Below the pieces are notes generated by a model. The model did not search any database. It had not been told where the DNA came from and saw only the letters and a program-made list of their open reading frames with translations. Made by a program: the position numbers and the translations under genes. From contig NZ_FTOB01000003.1 in the NCBI RefSeq assembly GCF_900156625.1, positions 496,001 through 560,000 of the forward strand: DNA of 64,000 bases. The letters run 5' to 3'. This document shows positions 35,776 through 44,192 of this stretch, piece by piece; position 1 is the first letter of the stretch, and every line of letters begins with the position of its first letter. Source of the stretch: Zobellia uliginosa. Its GTDB lineage: Bacteria; Bacteroidota; Bacteroidia; Flavobacteriales; Flavobacteriaceae.

Positions 35776-36540
35776 ATGGAAAATGAAATCACATTAAAAC
35801 GATTTATCGAGGTACGCCGAGACTTGGGCTATACCCAAGCCGAATTTGCAAAATTATTAGGGCTGTCGAGTACTACGGCCGATATTGAAAGGGGGAGGAC
35901 CAAACTTTCGGGAAAGGTGGTAATGGAGCTGTTGAAGCAGTTTAAGATCAATCCCCTATGGCTATTTGGAAGTAGCGACAATCAGTACTTGGAGACTTCG
36001 AAGACCAGCGTTATCCCAAAAGTCGTAACGGTCGATAACTCGGGAAATGAAAATATGGTCTTGGTGAATGCCAAGGCAGCGGCTGGCTATCCGCAAAACA
36101 TTCAGGATACAAGCTGGTACGAACAGTTGCCGGCCTTCGACCTTCCGATACCGGAATTCAGGAATGCTACCTATCGGGGGTTTCAGGTAGAAGGGGATAG
36201 TATGCTCCCGAATTTAAAACCGGGCGAATGGGTCTTGGCCAGGGCCGTAGAGCATATCGACGATGTGAGTCCCAATAAAATGTACGTAGTGGTTTTGGAA
36301 GATGCGGTATTGGTCAAAAAAGTGGAAAAGCGCCCGAATTCGAACAACATTACCCTGGTTTCATTGAACGAGACCTATCCTCCCTATGAAATCAAACCGT
36401 ATCAAATACAGGAAATTTGGCAGGTAAGTAGTAGGATTACCTTCGGGGAAGACGCTACTACGGAGAAAGGGCTTTTAAAACAATTGAAAGAGTCTATGGA
36501 CGAACTCAAAAGTCAGTTACGCCACGTAAAGAAGGTCTAG
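35776..36540 (+). CDS. LexA-like HTH-S24 repressor
   Basis: This protein of about 254 residues has an N-terminal XRE-type helix-turn-helix (LGYTQAEFAKLLGLSSTTAD). The C-terminal S24 peptidase domain carries the catalytic Ser in VEGDSMLPNLKPGEWV and the Lys in DAVLVKKVEKRP, and the cleavage-site-like dipeptide is in VNAKAAAGYP (Ala-Gly). Such repressors cleave themselves when RecA is activated by DNA damage, or they respond to other stress signals. The start is set by the promoter at 35676-35706, which leaves a ~60-base leader. The gene is divergent from the radical SAM/DUF4130 repair pair, so it is the probable regulator of both. Confidence 0.88.
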   Translation: MENEITLKRFIEVRRDLGYTQAEFAKLLGLSSTTADIERGRTKLSGKVVMELLKQFKINPLWLFGSSDNQYLETSKTSVIPKVVTVDNSGNENMVLVNAKAAAGYPQNIQDTSWYEQLPAFDLPIPEFRNATYRGFQVEGDSMLPNLKPGEWVLARAVEHIDDVSPNKMYVVVLEDAVLVKKVEKRPNSNNITLVSLNETYPPYEIKPYQIQEIWQVSSRITFGEDATTEKGLLKQLKESMDELKSQLRHVKKV

Positions 36541-36547
36541 ACCTACT

Positions 36548-36982
36548 TCATGACCTTGGTACTTTTAGATTGTAGACCCCGCTTTCACGCAGGGTAAAAC
36601 CTAGGCTTTTGTACAGGGCGATCGCCTTGGTTCTATGGTGGCCCGAAAATAAAAGGATATCATCTATATTCTTGTGTTGGGCCTCTTGCAAGAGTTTCTC
36701 CATTAATTTTCTACCGATTCCCTTACCTCGATGGTCGGCATCGACGACGACATCCTCCACCAGTCCCCGATAACCTGAAATCACTTTATAGGTAGCCAAT
36801 AAGGCCATGCCAACGATTTGCCCTTCTTCTTTACAAACCACAAAGATAACTTGGTTGTCATCTTGAAGTATTTGATGCAAAGGTCGCTGTTCATTCTTGT
36901 CGTTCAGTTGTTTATATAGATTTTTTATCTGTAACTGAATGTCGTCGTTCAGGTCGTATTTGTGTAAAATTTCAATAGTCAT
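36548..36982 (-). CDS. GNAT family N-acetyltransferase
   Basis: This protein of about 144 residues has the GNAT acetyl-CoA site VEDVVVDADHRGKGIGRKLM (R/Q-x-x-G-x-G/A). A preceding strand EEGQIVGMALLATYKVI and the C-terminal helix TKAIALYKSLGFTLRESGVYN complete the fold. The ATG at 36982 (M-T-I-E-I) is chosen as the family-like start. It ends 7 bases from the convergent S24 gene. The substrate is unknown. Confidence 0.82.
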   Translation of the reverse strand: MTIEILHKYDLNDDIQLQIKNLYKQLNDKNEQRPLHQILQDDNQVIFVVCKEEGQIVGMALLATYKVISGYRGLVEDVVVDADHRGKGIGRKLMEKLLQEAQHKNIDDILLFSGHHRTKAIALYKSLGFTLRESGVYNLKVPRS

Positions 36983-37080
36983 ACCAGGTGATTTGTCGTC
37001 TTTAAAGGCCATAAAACTAAGCATATATTGGATGCGAACATCTTCGTTTTTCTTAAATTGATCCTAAAATATAGAAGGGG

Positions 37081-37458
37081 TCAGTACATGGTATTTGGGT
37101 TTGCCGATGTTTTAGGAATCTGTTGAATGGAGTCCCAGTGTTCGCATATTTTCCCCTCCGTGTCAAAGCGGAAAAAATCCATGGTGATATATTGGTCGTT
37201 ATCTGGCCAGATTTGGTGCGTGTGCAGGGCCACTAAATCACCCTCGGCAACGGCCCGAACGAATTTAATGGACTTTTCGGGATATTCCCTTTGCATTCTC
37301 TCAAAGTAATCGATAAAGCCTTTAGGGCCATTGGCCACATGGGGGTTGTGTTGAATATAGGTCCCGCCACAATACTTTTCTATGGCCGCCTTGGGCTTGC
37401 CTTCGTAGGCCATTCGGTAAAAGTCAATGGCATTTTTCTTGTTTTCCTTGATATTCAT
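37081..37458 (-). CDS. SnoaL/NTF2-like domain protein
   Basis: This 125-residue single-domain protein belongs to the SnoaL-like group. The hallmark segments are ENKKNAIDFYRMAYEG, YIQHNPHVANGPKGFIDYF and the C-terminal FRFDTEGKICEHWDSIQQ. It may bind or isomerise a small ligand, but no substrate can be told. It resembles both halves of the lipoprotein at 49686-50546. It is a lone gene 26 bases ahead (in transcription order) of no clear partner. Confidence 0.85.
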   Translation of the reverse strand: MNIKENKKNAIDFYRMAYEGKPKAAIEKYCGGTYIQHNPHVANGPKGFIDYFERMQREYPEKSIKFVRAVAEGDLVALHTHQIWPDNDQYITMDFFRFDTEGKICEHWDSIQQIPKTSANPNTMY

Positions 37459-37484
37459 ATATCTAAATTTTTAATGGACTTGGG

Positions 37485-38105
37485 TTAGCTGGATAGGGTG
37501 AAGGATATTTTGATACCCTGTATGATCATGTCGGTTCCTATAATGGCGATGATCAATCCCATGATTTTCCCGATTACCGATATGACGTTATGCCCGATTT
37601 TTTTGATAAAGAGTTCACTTAACATAAACGAGATATAGGTCATCCAGCACAAGAGGCCGAAAATCACGATGACCATTATGATTTTGAGGTATCCGGCGTT
37701 TGAAACAAAGTTCATTCCGGTAACAATGGTTCCCGGTCCCGCCAAAATAGGAATGGCTAGGGGCGATATGGCAATATCCTCATCAATATGGGTTTCCTTT
37801 AAATGCTTTACGTTAGACTTTTTAGACTGGAGCATATCAAAACCTACTACGAAGATTAAAATCCCCCCTGTAATCTTAAAAGCGGGTATGGTAATACCGA
37901 AAAGGAGGAAGATGAATTTCCCTAGAACGAGGAAGAGCGTAACTATGATAAAGGCCGTAAGTGTTGCTTTTTTACTGATGTTCCGTTGGGTGGTTCTATC
38001 GGCCCCACCTGCCAAGGATAGAAAGACGGGTATGTTCGACAGCGGATTCATTATAGCAAAAAATCCGGTGAACACGGTAATGGAAAAGGTCATAAGGTTA
38101 TCCAT
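37485..38105 (-). CDS. MarC family integral membrane protein
   Basis: This 206-residue protein has six hydrophobic helices and the MarC signature: FFAIMNPLSNIPVFLSLAGG at the start and PLAIPILAGPGTIVTGM in the middle. These segments are near-repeats with the N-P-x-x-N/PG pattern of the family. The family sits in the inner membrane. Despite the name, a role in multidrug resistance is not established. Confidence 0.9.
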   Translation of the reverse strand: MDNLMTFSITVFTGFFAIMNPLSNIPVFLSLAGGADRTTQRNISKKATLTAFIIVTLFLVLGKFIFLLFGITIPAFKITGGILIFVVGFDMLQSKKSNVKHLKETHIDEDIAISPLAIPILAGPGTIVTGMNFVSNAGYLKIIMVIVIFGLLCWMTYISFMLSELFIKKIGHNVISVIGKIMGLIIAIIGTDMIIQGIKISFTLSS

Positions 38106-38220
38106 GTAAAAACAATTTTCCTTTATTGAAAAACCAAAACTGAATTCCGTTTTTCGCGAGGGTTAGCATTTCTTTTTCATCTTTTTTCCAAGGGGAAGGG
38201 ATGTGATTTACAAGATAGCC

Positions 38221-38268
38221 AAAAAAACCGTATGACCGGGTAGGGGGGGTACCTGCCCAGACATACGG
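38221..38268 (-). terminator. Terminator of the stress operon
   Basis: CCGTATG (38228-38234) pairs with CATACGG (38262-38268), and inside them GGGTAGG pairs with CCTGCCC with one wobble. The seven A at 38221-38227 become a U-tract on the minus strand. It lies just downstream of the aldehyde dehydrogenase gene and ends the six-gene operon. Confidence 0.85.
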
Positions 38269-38293
38269 GAATGTTACATATAGGGGACAGTTT

Positions 38294-39784
38294 TTATTGA
38301 AAATCCGCTGCCCTAAACGGATACTTTCTCGGTTCTTTCTGAATGGTAATCCAATGGGCAACGGTAAACGACTTGACGCCCCATTGTCCGTTAAACCTAC
38401 CTAAACCGGAATTTTTAACACCACCAAAGGGAGCATAGGCGCTATCGTTGACGGGTTGGTCGTTAATGTGTGTCATACCAGCTTCGATTCCTTGTGCAAA
38501 TTGCATGCCTTTGGCTTCGTCTCTAGTAAATACAGAACTAGATAAGCCATAATCTGTTGCATTTGCCAATCGTAAAGCATCATCCATATCCTTGGCACGG
38601 GCAATGGATACAGCTGGGCCAAAAATTTCATTTTTAAATAGGGGGCAATTTTCATCAACATCCACAAAAACATGTGGAGGCATGTGCCAACCTTCGGCTT
38701 CGCCACCAAGGGCCATTTTGTAGCCTTGGGCCTTTGCTTCGTCTATTAAATTTTTAACCGTGTCAAACTGTGCTTGATCAATGATCGGTCCGATAAAGGT
38801 GTCGGGGTCGTTCATGTCCAATCTTTTTAGGGTCTTAACCTTGGCTATGAATTTTTCGGTGAATTCATCATAGACTTTGTCTTCTACGATAATTCTGTTT
38901 ATCGCCATACAAATCTGACCTTGGTTCATAAATTTACCCCATGCGGCAGCTTCAACCGCTTGATCAATATCTGCATCTTCTAAAACAACAAACGGACTGT
39001 TGCCACCTAGTTCTAACTCGATGTTTTTTATAACTTCTGCACTCAATGCATTTTGGCCCACTTGACGTCCCACCGGTGTAGATCCTGTAAAAGAAATCAG
39101 TTTTGAAATGGGGTGCTTGGTAATGGCCGTACCAATGGTACCTCCACCACCGGGCAATACGCTCAATAATCCTTTTGGAAATCCGGCTTCCTCTAGAAAT
39201 GAAGCAAATAATAATCCTCCCGTAACTATTGATGTCGATGCTGGTTTTAGAACCACAGCATTACCAACGGCCAATGCCGGACCTAAAGTACGTGCCGTTA
39301 ATTGCCCAGGAAAGTTCCAAGGCGATATTAAGCCAATGACGCCCAGAGGTTGTCTAACGGCAAGCGATTCTTTTCCGTCAATATCACGAGGTAATATTTT
39401 GCCTTCGACCAAGAGGGGCAAATGCACTGAACTTTCAAATACACTGGCGACCAATTCGGCTTCAAATAGGCCTTTGGCCAATGTTGCACCGACTTCCTTT
39501 CTTGCCCACTCTGCAAATTCTTGCTTCCGGTTTCTTACCACTTCGGCCAATCTTTGCATCATCCTACTTTTCTCGGGAGGTAATACCGCGGCCCATTTTT
39601 TCTGTGCTACCGCTGCTATTTCAAAAGCCTCGTCTACATCTTCGGTTGTTGCACTTTTTAACGTAAACAACTCCTCTTGGTTCCAAGGGTTGATATCTTT
39701 TATTGCCGGGCCTTTTCCGTCTTTCCATTCGCCTCCAACAAATATTTTTTGCGTGTAATTGGGTAATTGTTCTTGTGTTTTCAT
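38294..39784 (-). CDS. NAD(P)-dependent aldehyde dehydrogenase
   Basis: This 496-residue enzyme oxidises an aldehyde to an acid. The catalytic Cys is in FMNQGQICMAINRIIV (about residue 295), the general base Glu in LELGGNSPFV (about residue 262), and the cofactor segment is FTGSTPVGRQVGQ. The N-terminal WNFPGQL motif is typical. I chose the ATG at 39784 (M-K-T-Q-E-Q). It is the last gene of the minus-strand operon that begins at 44846, and could detoxify an aldehyde formed by the upstream enzymes. Confidence 0.92.
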   Translation of the reverse strand: MKTQEQLPNYTQKIFVGGEWKDGKGPAIKDINPWNQEELFTLKSATTEDVDEAFEIAAVAQKKWAAVLPPEKSRMMQRLAEVVRNRKQEFAEWARKEVGATLAKGLFEAELVASVFESSVHLPLLVEGKILPRDIDGKESLAVRQPLGVIGLISPWNFPGQLTARTLGPALAVGNAVVLKPASTSIVTGGLLFASFLEEAGFPKGLLSVLPGGGGTIGTAITKHPISKLISFTGSTPVGRQVGQNALSAEVIKNIELELGGNSPFVVLEDADIDQAVEAAAWGKFMNQGQICMAINRIIVEDKVYDEFTEKFIAKVKTLKRLDMNDPDTFIGPIIDQAQFDTVKNLIDEAKAQGYKMALGGEAEGWHMPPHVFVDVDENCPLFKNEIFGPAVSIARAKDMDDALRLANATDYGLSSSVFTRDEAKGMQFAQGIEAGMTHINDQPVNDSAYAPFGGVKNSGLGRFNGQWGVKSFTVAHWITIQKEPRKYPFRAADFQ

Positions 39785-39821
39785 TTTCAATATGTTTAAT
39801 ATGTTCTTATTTATAGTCCTT

Positions 39822-41669
39822 CTAATTTTCAATTGGGTTCACAAAAAACTCTTGCAGCGAAGATTCTACAATAGCCACTTTCATTAATTTACCTGTAAGC
39901 TGTGTGTAAGATTGTTTTCTGTGGATAATGCCGGCTTCATTATTCTTCCAATGTTCTTGTATTACAAAAGAATTTTCTTTTCCCTTTATACTGTAAAATT
40001 CAAAGCGAATATTGCCTTCTTCTTGTCTAGTAAGTTCTGTATGCTTAATTAGTTGTTTTAAAAACCTTTCTTTATAACCTTCTTTTATTTCAAATATGAA
40101 AAACGATAACACTTCGTTTTTGTCTATTTTGATCCGGCTAAAATCATTCGTTGGTAATGGTTTTTCGTTATTTAGAAATAGGGTTTTAGGCGCTTCTATC
40201 AGAGCCGGTTTTACGCGATCTGCAATTCCTCTTTTGTCTACTGCTTCAGAATGTTCATCTAAAGTATTCTGACCTTCATTTATTCCGAAGACCAAAAAAT
40301 TCCCTGGATTGTTCTTATCTTGAAACAACTTCATTTCTAAAGTGCCTGCCTCCTTACGAACTACATCTTGGTTGGATAGCATTTCTTTTTTAAACAAATC
40401 GATCTTATCCGATTTTACTTTAAAGGTTGATAAAATTGTGATTTCCGGGTCGTTCTTTTTATCATAAACCACAGACATTCCTGTGCCCTTATTTAAAATT
40501 AAACGCATTTTAGAGTCTGTAACATCAATCTGAATGCAGTCTGTCCCTAAATCCATAGTTCCTAGGGTGCTTGTTCTACAGAAATATTCATCTCGCCAAT
40601 CCCAAGTGCCTTTAAGTTCTTGTCCTCCAAAATTTCCTTTAATAATTCCGGTACTTGTAGCAATAGATGTTCCGTCTTCATCACCATAATAATTATCAGC
40701 TCCTTTTTCTATGTATTCGGATTTAGTAGTGATTCTGTCCCAAGCAGTAGGTTGATAAGCAATTAGTTTATCACCAAAAATATAAGGCGCATAAATGATT
40801 TCACCATCTGTATTAATGTCTGCAATACCTTTTGAAGATGTATCAATCAAGTAACTTTTATCGCCATCAAAAGTGAATAATTGCCCAGTAGGATTACTGC
40901 TTGCTAACAAAACACCATTTATAGAGGTGACTCCATCAAATACTCCTTTTTTGTTGGAAGAAGCTATTAATTCTATCTTTTTAGAAGTGATATCAATGTT
41001 GTATAAAGCTCCAAAATCTTCAGGTTTCCATTCTTTTCGCATTAATCCTTCACCGTTTTCTAATCCGTAATTAGCAACAATTAAGGTGTTGTTTTCTACA
41101 AAAACACCATTTGGAAACGGGATTTTATCAGATTGTAACCACACTACTAATTTGTCATTTTCAATGGTGTAAATTTTACCACCTGGCACATCGGAAATGA
41201 AAATTTGACCAGTTTTCTGATTAATTGCTAAATCATTTAAAGAACCAGCTTCGTTAGCAGAATAACTCTTTATAATGCTTCCATCGTCTAGATTTATTAG
41301 ATGCACTTGTTTTTGGTCTGCAACATACAAGGTGTTTTTATAAACATCAGAACCAGTTGGAGATGTTAACCCCGTTGTCCAGTATAGGTTGTCAACTACC
41401 CCGTCTTTAGAAACCCGACTTATAAAACCTGGTGCCGCACCGTTAGTATTAGAAACATATAACCATTTATGATTTGGCGATGCGTATACAGATTCTGGCA
41501 TTTTAAAACCGTCTAATTCCCATTTTACAGCTACAGCAAAATCATTTGTAATTACATCTTTATTTTCTTGTTTTTCAGTAGCTTCTGAAACTTTGGCTGT
41601 TGTTCTGTCTTTGCAGCCGGAAAGAATCATTACAAAAAGAAGGGCTGTAATTTTGATAGAATTTTTCAT
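39822..41669 (-). CDS. Beta-propeller lipoprotein fused to two antibiotic-biosynthesis-monooxygenase (ABM) domains
   Basis: This protein of about 615 residues has four parts. First is a lipoprotein signal peptide (ITALLFVMILSGC). Second is an SMP-30/gluconolactonase-like beta-propeller (PESVYASPNHKWLYVSNTNG, FPNGVFVENNTLIVANYG). Third is a short middle domain with paired Cys residues (WDWRDEYFCRTSTLG and MDLGTDCIQID). The C-terminal ~210 residues hold two ABM domains, the first beginning TILSTFKVKSDKIDLFKKEM and the second FFIFEIKEGYKERFLKQL. The two ABM domains are collinear with those of the stand-alone gene at 43539-44162. It follows the oxidoreductase gene by 10 bases. Acting at the envelope on a small cyclic or quinone-like substrate is inferred. 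Confidence 0.8.
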   Translation of the reverse strand: MKNSIKITALLFVMILSGCKDRTTAKVSEATEKQENKDVITNDFAVAVKWELDGFKMPESVYASPNHKWLYVSNTNGAAPGFISRVSKDGVVDNLYWTTGLTSPTGSDVYKNTLYVADQKQVHLINLDDGSIIKSYSANEAGSLNDLAINQKTGQIFISDVPGGKIYTIENDKLVVWLQSDKIPFPNGVFVENNTLIVANYGLENGEGLMRKEWKPEDFGALYNIDITSKKIELIASSNKKGVFDGVTSINGVLLASSNPTGQLFTFDGDKSYLIDTSSKGIADINTDGEIIYAPYIFGDKLIAYQPTAWDRITTKSEYIEKGADNYYGDEDGTSIATSTGIIKGNFGGQELKGTWDWRDEYFCRTSTLGTMDLGTDCIQIDVTDSKMRLILNKGTGMSVVYDKKNDPEITILSTFKVKSDKIDLFKKEMLSNQDVVRKEAGTLEMKLFQDKNNPGNFLVFGINEGQNTLDEHSEAVDKRGIADRVKPALIEAPKTLFLNNEKPLPTNDFSRIKIDKNEVLSFFIFEIKEGYKERFLKQLIKHTELTRQEEGNIRFEFYSIKGKENSFVIQEHWKNNEAGIIHRKQSYTQLTGKLMKVAIVESSLQEFFVNPIEN

Positions 41670-41679
41670 AATCTTGTAT

Positions 41680-42621
41680 TTAAACAGATACAATAACCTT
41701 TCCTACCGTTCTACCTTTTTCAACTTCTCTGTGGGCGTCTGCCATAGCCTCAAAAGCAAAGGTCTTATAGATGTTGGGTTTAATAGCTCCGCTTTCTAAC
41801 ATACCTTTTAAAGTGTTCATATCATCGCTATCAGATTTCACAAGCATACTAGAAAGATTTACTTTGTTTGCTTTTGCTATGTCTTGAGCTTCCTTGGGAA
41901 AATCTGGTCCAGTAGTTGTGAAAACGTGTCCATTTTCCTTAACCACTTTTACAGAATTGGTAAATACTTTTCCGCCTTGGGTATCCAGAACAAAATCAAT
42001 ATCGGACAATACATCTTCAAAATTTTGCGTGCGATAATCGATGGCTTCATCGGCACCAATGGACAATACAAAATCTTTGTTTTTTGCTGAAGCCGTAGTA
42101 ATTACATAAGCTCCGAAGCTTTTTGCTATTTGGATCGCAAAGTGACCAACACCACCGGAACCTGCTTGAATCAACACTTTATCGCCTTTATTAATTTTTC
42201 CGGATAAGATTTGCAATGCTGTTAAGGCCGCCAAAGTGGTGGCTGCCGCTTCTTCAAAAGAAGTATGGTCTGGCATCTTGGCTAAATGCGCTTCTGGAGC
42301 TGCAACAAATTCCGCGTAAGCCTTACCCACACCGGGAAAGTTTACCATTCCGAATACCTTATCGCCTAATTTAAAATCACTTACCTCTGCTCCAACTTCG
42401 CTTACTGTACCGGCAATATCCCAACCTAAAATCACAGGTCGCTCTTTACCGTACATCATACCTAACATTTCGTCGTTGTATTTTGGTTTTACATCTGCGG
42501 GGTTCAGGGAGATCGCCTTTACGGCAACCAGTACTTCGTTCTTTTTTATGTTAGGTTTTTGTACTTCAGCCAAATGAAGGTTTTCTGGTCCTCCTGCTTT
42601 TTCTAATACGATTGCTTTCAT
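41680..42621 (-). CDS. NADPH-dependent quinone oxidoreductase-like MDR protein
   Basis: This 313-residue medium-chain dehydrogenase is of the zinc-free quinone reductase type. It has the start MKAIVLEKAGGPENLHLAEV, the substrate-side WDIAGTVSEVGAEVSDFKLG and the nucleotide-binding loop IQAGSGGVGHFAIQIAK followed by a YR-type basic NADPH signature. It lacks the structural zinc Cys cluster. It reduces enones or quinones in related enzymes. It sits in the middle of the HxlR-linked operon. Confidence 0.9.
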   Translation of the reverse strand: MKAIVLEKAGGPENLHLAEVQKPNIKKNEVLVAVKAISLNPADVKPKYNDEMLGMMYGKERPVILGWDIAGTVSEVGAEVSDFKLGDKVFGMVNFPGVGKAYAEFVAAPEAHLAKMPDHTSFEEAAATTLAALTALQILSGKINKGDKVLIQAGSGGVGHFAIQIAKSFGAYVITTASAKNKDFVLSIGADEAIDYRTQNFEDVLSDIDFVLDTQGGKVFTNSVKVVKENGHVFTTTGPDFPKEAQDIAKANKVNLSSMLVKSDSDDMNTLKGMLESGAIKPNIYKTFAFEAMADAHREVEKGRTVGKVIVSV

Positions 42622-42644
42622 TTTTATATGTTTTTTTGATTGAT

Positions 42645-43505
42645 TTATTTCCCGTTTTGTTTAGCCGTAGCCTTTGGAGCTGCACCTTGTTTTAAGTCTT
42701 TATTTCTGAATTTTTCTGTTTCTGGAAGTTGTAAATTCACTTGATTTACTTCTTGGACTTCAATAGAAAGCTTGTCAAATTTGATGTCTTCTAGATGTCC
42801 CCCAATTTTTTTATCCTTCGATAAAAAGTGAAAGTGCATGCCGGGAATAACAATATTCCCTAAATAATCCGGAGTAAATAAACCTACTAGTGTCCCCTTA
42901 ATGTTTTCCCTGGTATACATTACCCGCGTGTCTAAATATTCAAATAACGATACATCTTCATTTTCTACTTTATGGGCCGATGCCATTTTCAGGTACTTAA
43001 ATTCACCTTTAATTCTATATGCATAAAAGCTATTTTTAGAAGTTGAATATTTTTGAAGCTCTCTGGTTAAATCTTCATAGGACTCAATATTTTCAACAGT
43101 TACGGTTTGTTTTGGTTGAAAATTTATCATCGTCATATTCGGAGATTCTAAATCATTTGGTGCTTCCGCTATACCACCTTCTGCATCAATCGTATAGACA
43201 ACACCGTCTACAGCAACCAATTCGCCAGCTAAATGATTTACGGTGCCAATACCAATGTTACCTTGTTGGACCATCTGTTGGGGAGTGATATCGCCTTCGT
43301 AAATGCTATTTAATAAGGCAACGGTTGGTGCGTATTGATGAATAGTATTTTCGGTATGTGGTGCTAGGCCATGTTCATCTGTGCTATGCGAATGTGGATG
43401 CCCATGCTGGTGCTCGTGTTTTTCTGAAGAAGAAAGCCCTTCTTTTGTCTGATTTCCACAGCTTGCTAAAAGCGCCAAGGAAAATAATAGAATTATTTTT
43501 TTCAT
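42645..43505 (-). CDS. budA: Acetolactate decarboxylase-like lipoprotein with His-rich N-terminus
   Basis: This 286-residue protein has a lipoprotein signal peptide (LFSLALLASCGNQ) and then a His-rich stretch HEHQHGHPHSHSTDEHG. The catalytic part, from about residue 55 (HQYAPTVALLNSIYEGD), follows the acetolactate decarboxylase fold. It has GTVNHLAGELVAVDG, YRIKGEFKYLKM and the metal-binding GMHFHFLSKDKKIGGH motif (His-x-His and a later His). Cytoplasmic enzymes convert acetolactate to acetoin. This copy is lipid-anchored and carries an extra metal-chelating segment, which is unusual. No acetolactate synthase is nearby, so the substrate may differ. Confidence 0.8.
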   Translation of the reverse strand: MKKIILLFSLALLASCGNQTKEGLSSSEKHEHQHGHPHSHSTDEHGLAPHTENTIHQYAPTVALLNSIYEGDITPQQMVQQGNIGIGTVNHLAGELVAVDGVVYTIDAEGGIAEAPNDLESPNMTMINFQPKQTVTVENIESYEDLTRELQKYSTSKNSFYAYRIKGEFKYLKMASAHKVENEDVSLFEYLDTRVMYTRENIKGTLVGLFTPDYLGNIVIPGMHFHFLSKDKKIGGHLEDIKFDKLSIEVQEVNQVNLQLPETEKFRNKDLKQGAAPKATAKQNGK

Positions 43506-43538
43506 GATAGTGGTTCTTAGTTGAATTTGATGCTGTGT

Positions 43539-44162
43539 TTAGATTTCTGTCACAAAATTCATGTATTGCTTTAAATCGCCTATCACAGCTTTTTCCATTA
43601 GTTCGCCGGTTTTTACAGCGTACGGTTGATTGAAGTGAACGTCCCAAACATCGGATTCTGTTCTCCAATGCTCATAAACAGCCAAGGTATCTTCTTGCCC
43701 ATCAACCGTGTATAAATCAAAGAGGATGTTCCCTTCTTCTTCTTTTCTAGTGTGGGTAATATGGTCTTCAAATTGATTTAAAAGTTCGTTTCTGTAGACC
43801 GTTTTTATTTTGAATATGAAGAAAATAACGAATACCTCATCTTCGGGGTTTGGTGATTTTGAGTGATCCGGTAGGGGATGGGTATCACCTAAAAAGTAAA
43901 AGTCTGGCGCGGTTTGCAAAGCAGTTTGTCCCACTTCCATTAACTTTTTGGTGTGGGGTTCATTGTCGTGAGACCCAATTGCCGCCTTATCTGTCCAACG
44001 TTCGTAAACAAAAAACTCATTGGGATCTGATTTGGATACAAATACCCTGATTTCTTTGTTGCCCGCTTCTTTTCTTGTGGCGACCTGTGCTTCTTTTAAG
44101 GTTGCCGCAAACATGTCTCTGTGTTCTGGTTTTGTTGTAAATTTTACAATGGTACTTTTCAT
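43539..44162 (-). CDS. Tandem antibiotic-biosynthesis-monooxygenase (ABM) domain protein
   Basis: This 207-residue protein holds two ABM/quinol-monooxygenase-type domains. The first is about residues 1-95 (STIVKFTTKPEHRDMFAATL, NEFFVYERWTDKAAI) and the second about 108-207 (FFIFKIKTVYRNELLNQFED, TLAVYEHWRTESDVWDVHF). The E-x-W-x-x and H-x-x-x-H type positions match YgiN-like quinol monooxygenases. It is likely cytoplasmic and works on aromatic or quinol compounds. It is a paralogue of the C-terminal part of the propeller protein in the same operon. Confidence 0.85.
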   Translation of the reverse strand: MKSTIVKFTTKPEHRDMFAATLKEAQVATRKEAGNKEIRVFVSKSDPNEFFVYERWTDKAAIGSHDNEPHTKKLMEVGQTALQTAPDFYFLGDTHPLPDHSKSPNPEDEVFVIFFIFKIKTVYRNELLNQFEDHITHTRKEEEGNILFDLYTVDGQEDTLAVYEHWRTESDVWDVHFNQPYAVKTGELMEKAVIGDLKQYMNFVTEI

Positions 44163-44192
44163 TTCTATTTAGATTTTGACTATAAAGTCTAT

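Noticed and set aside
36061-36120. The Ala-Gly in the S24 protein (VNAKAAAGYP) as proof of autocleavage.
   Set aside because: It fits a LexA-type cleavage site but other S24 proteins differ. Only biochemical tests could show cleavage.
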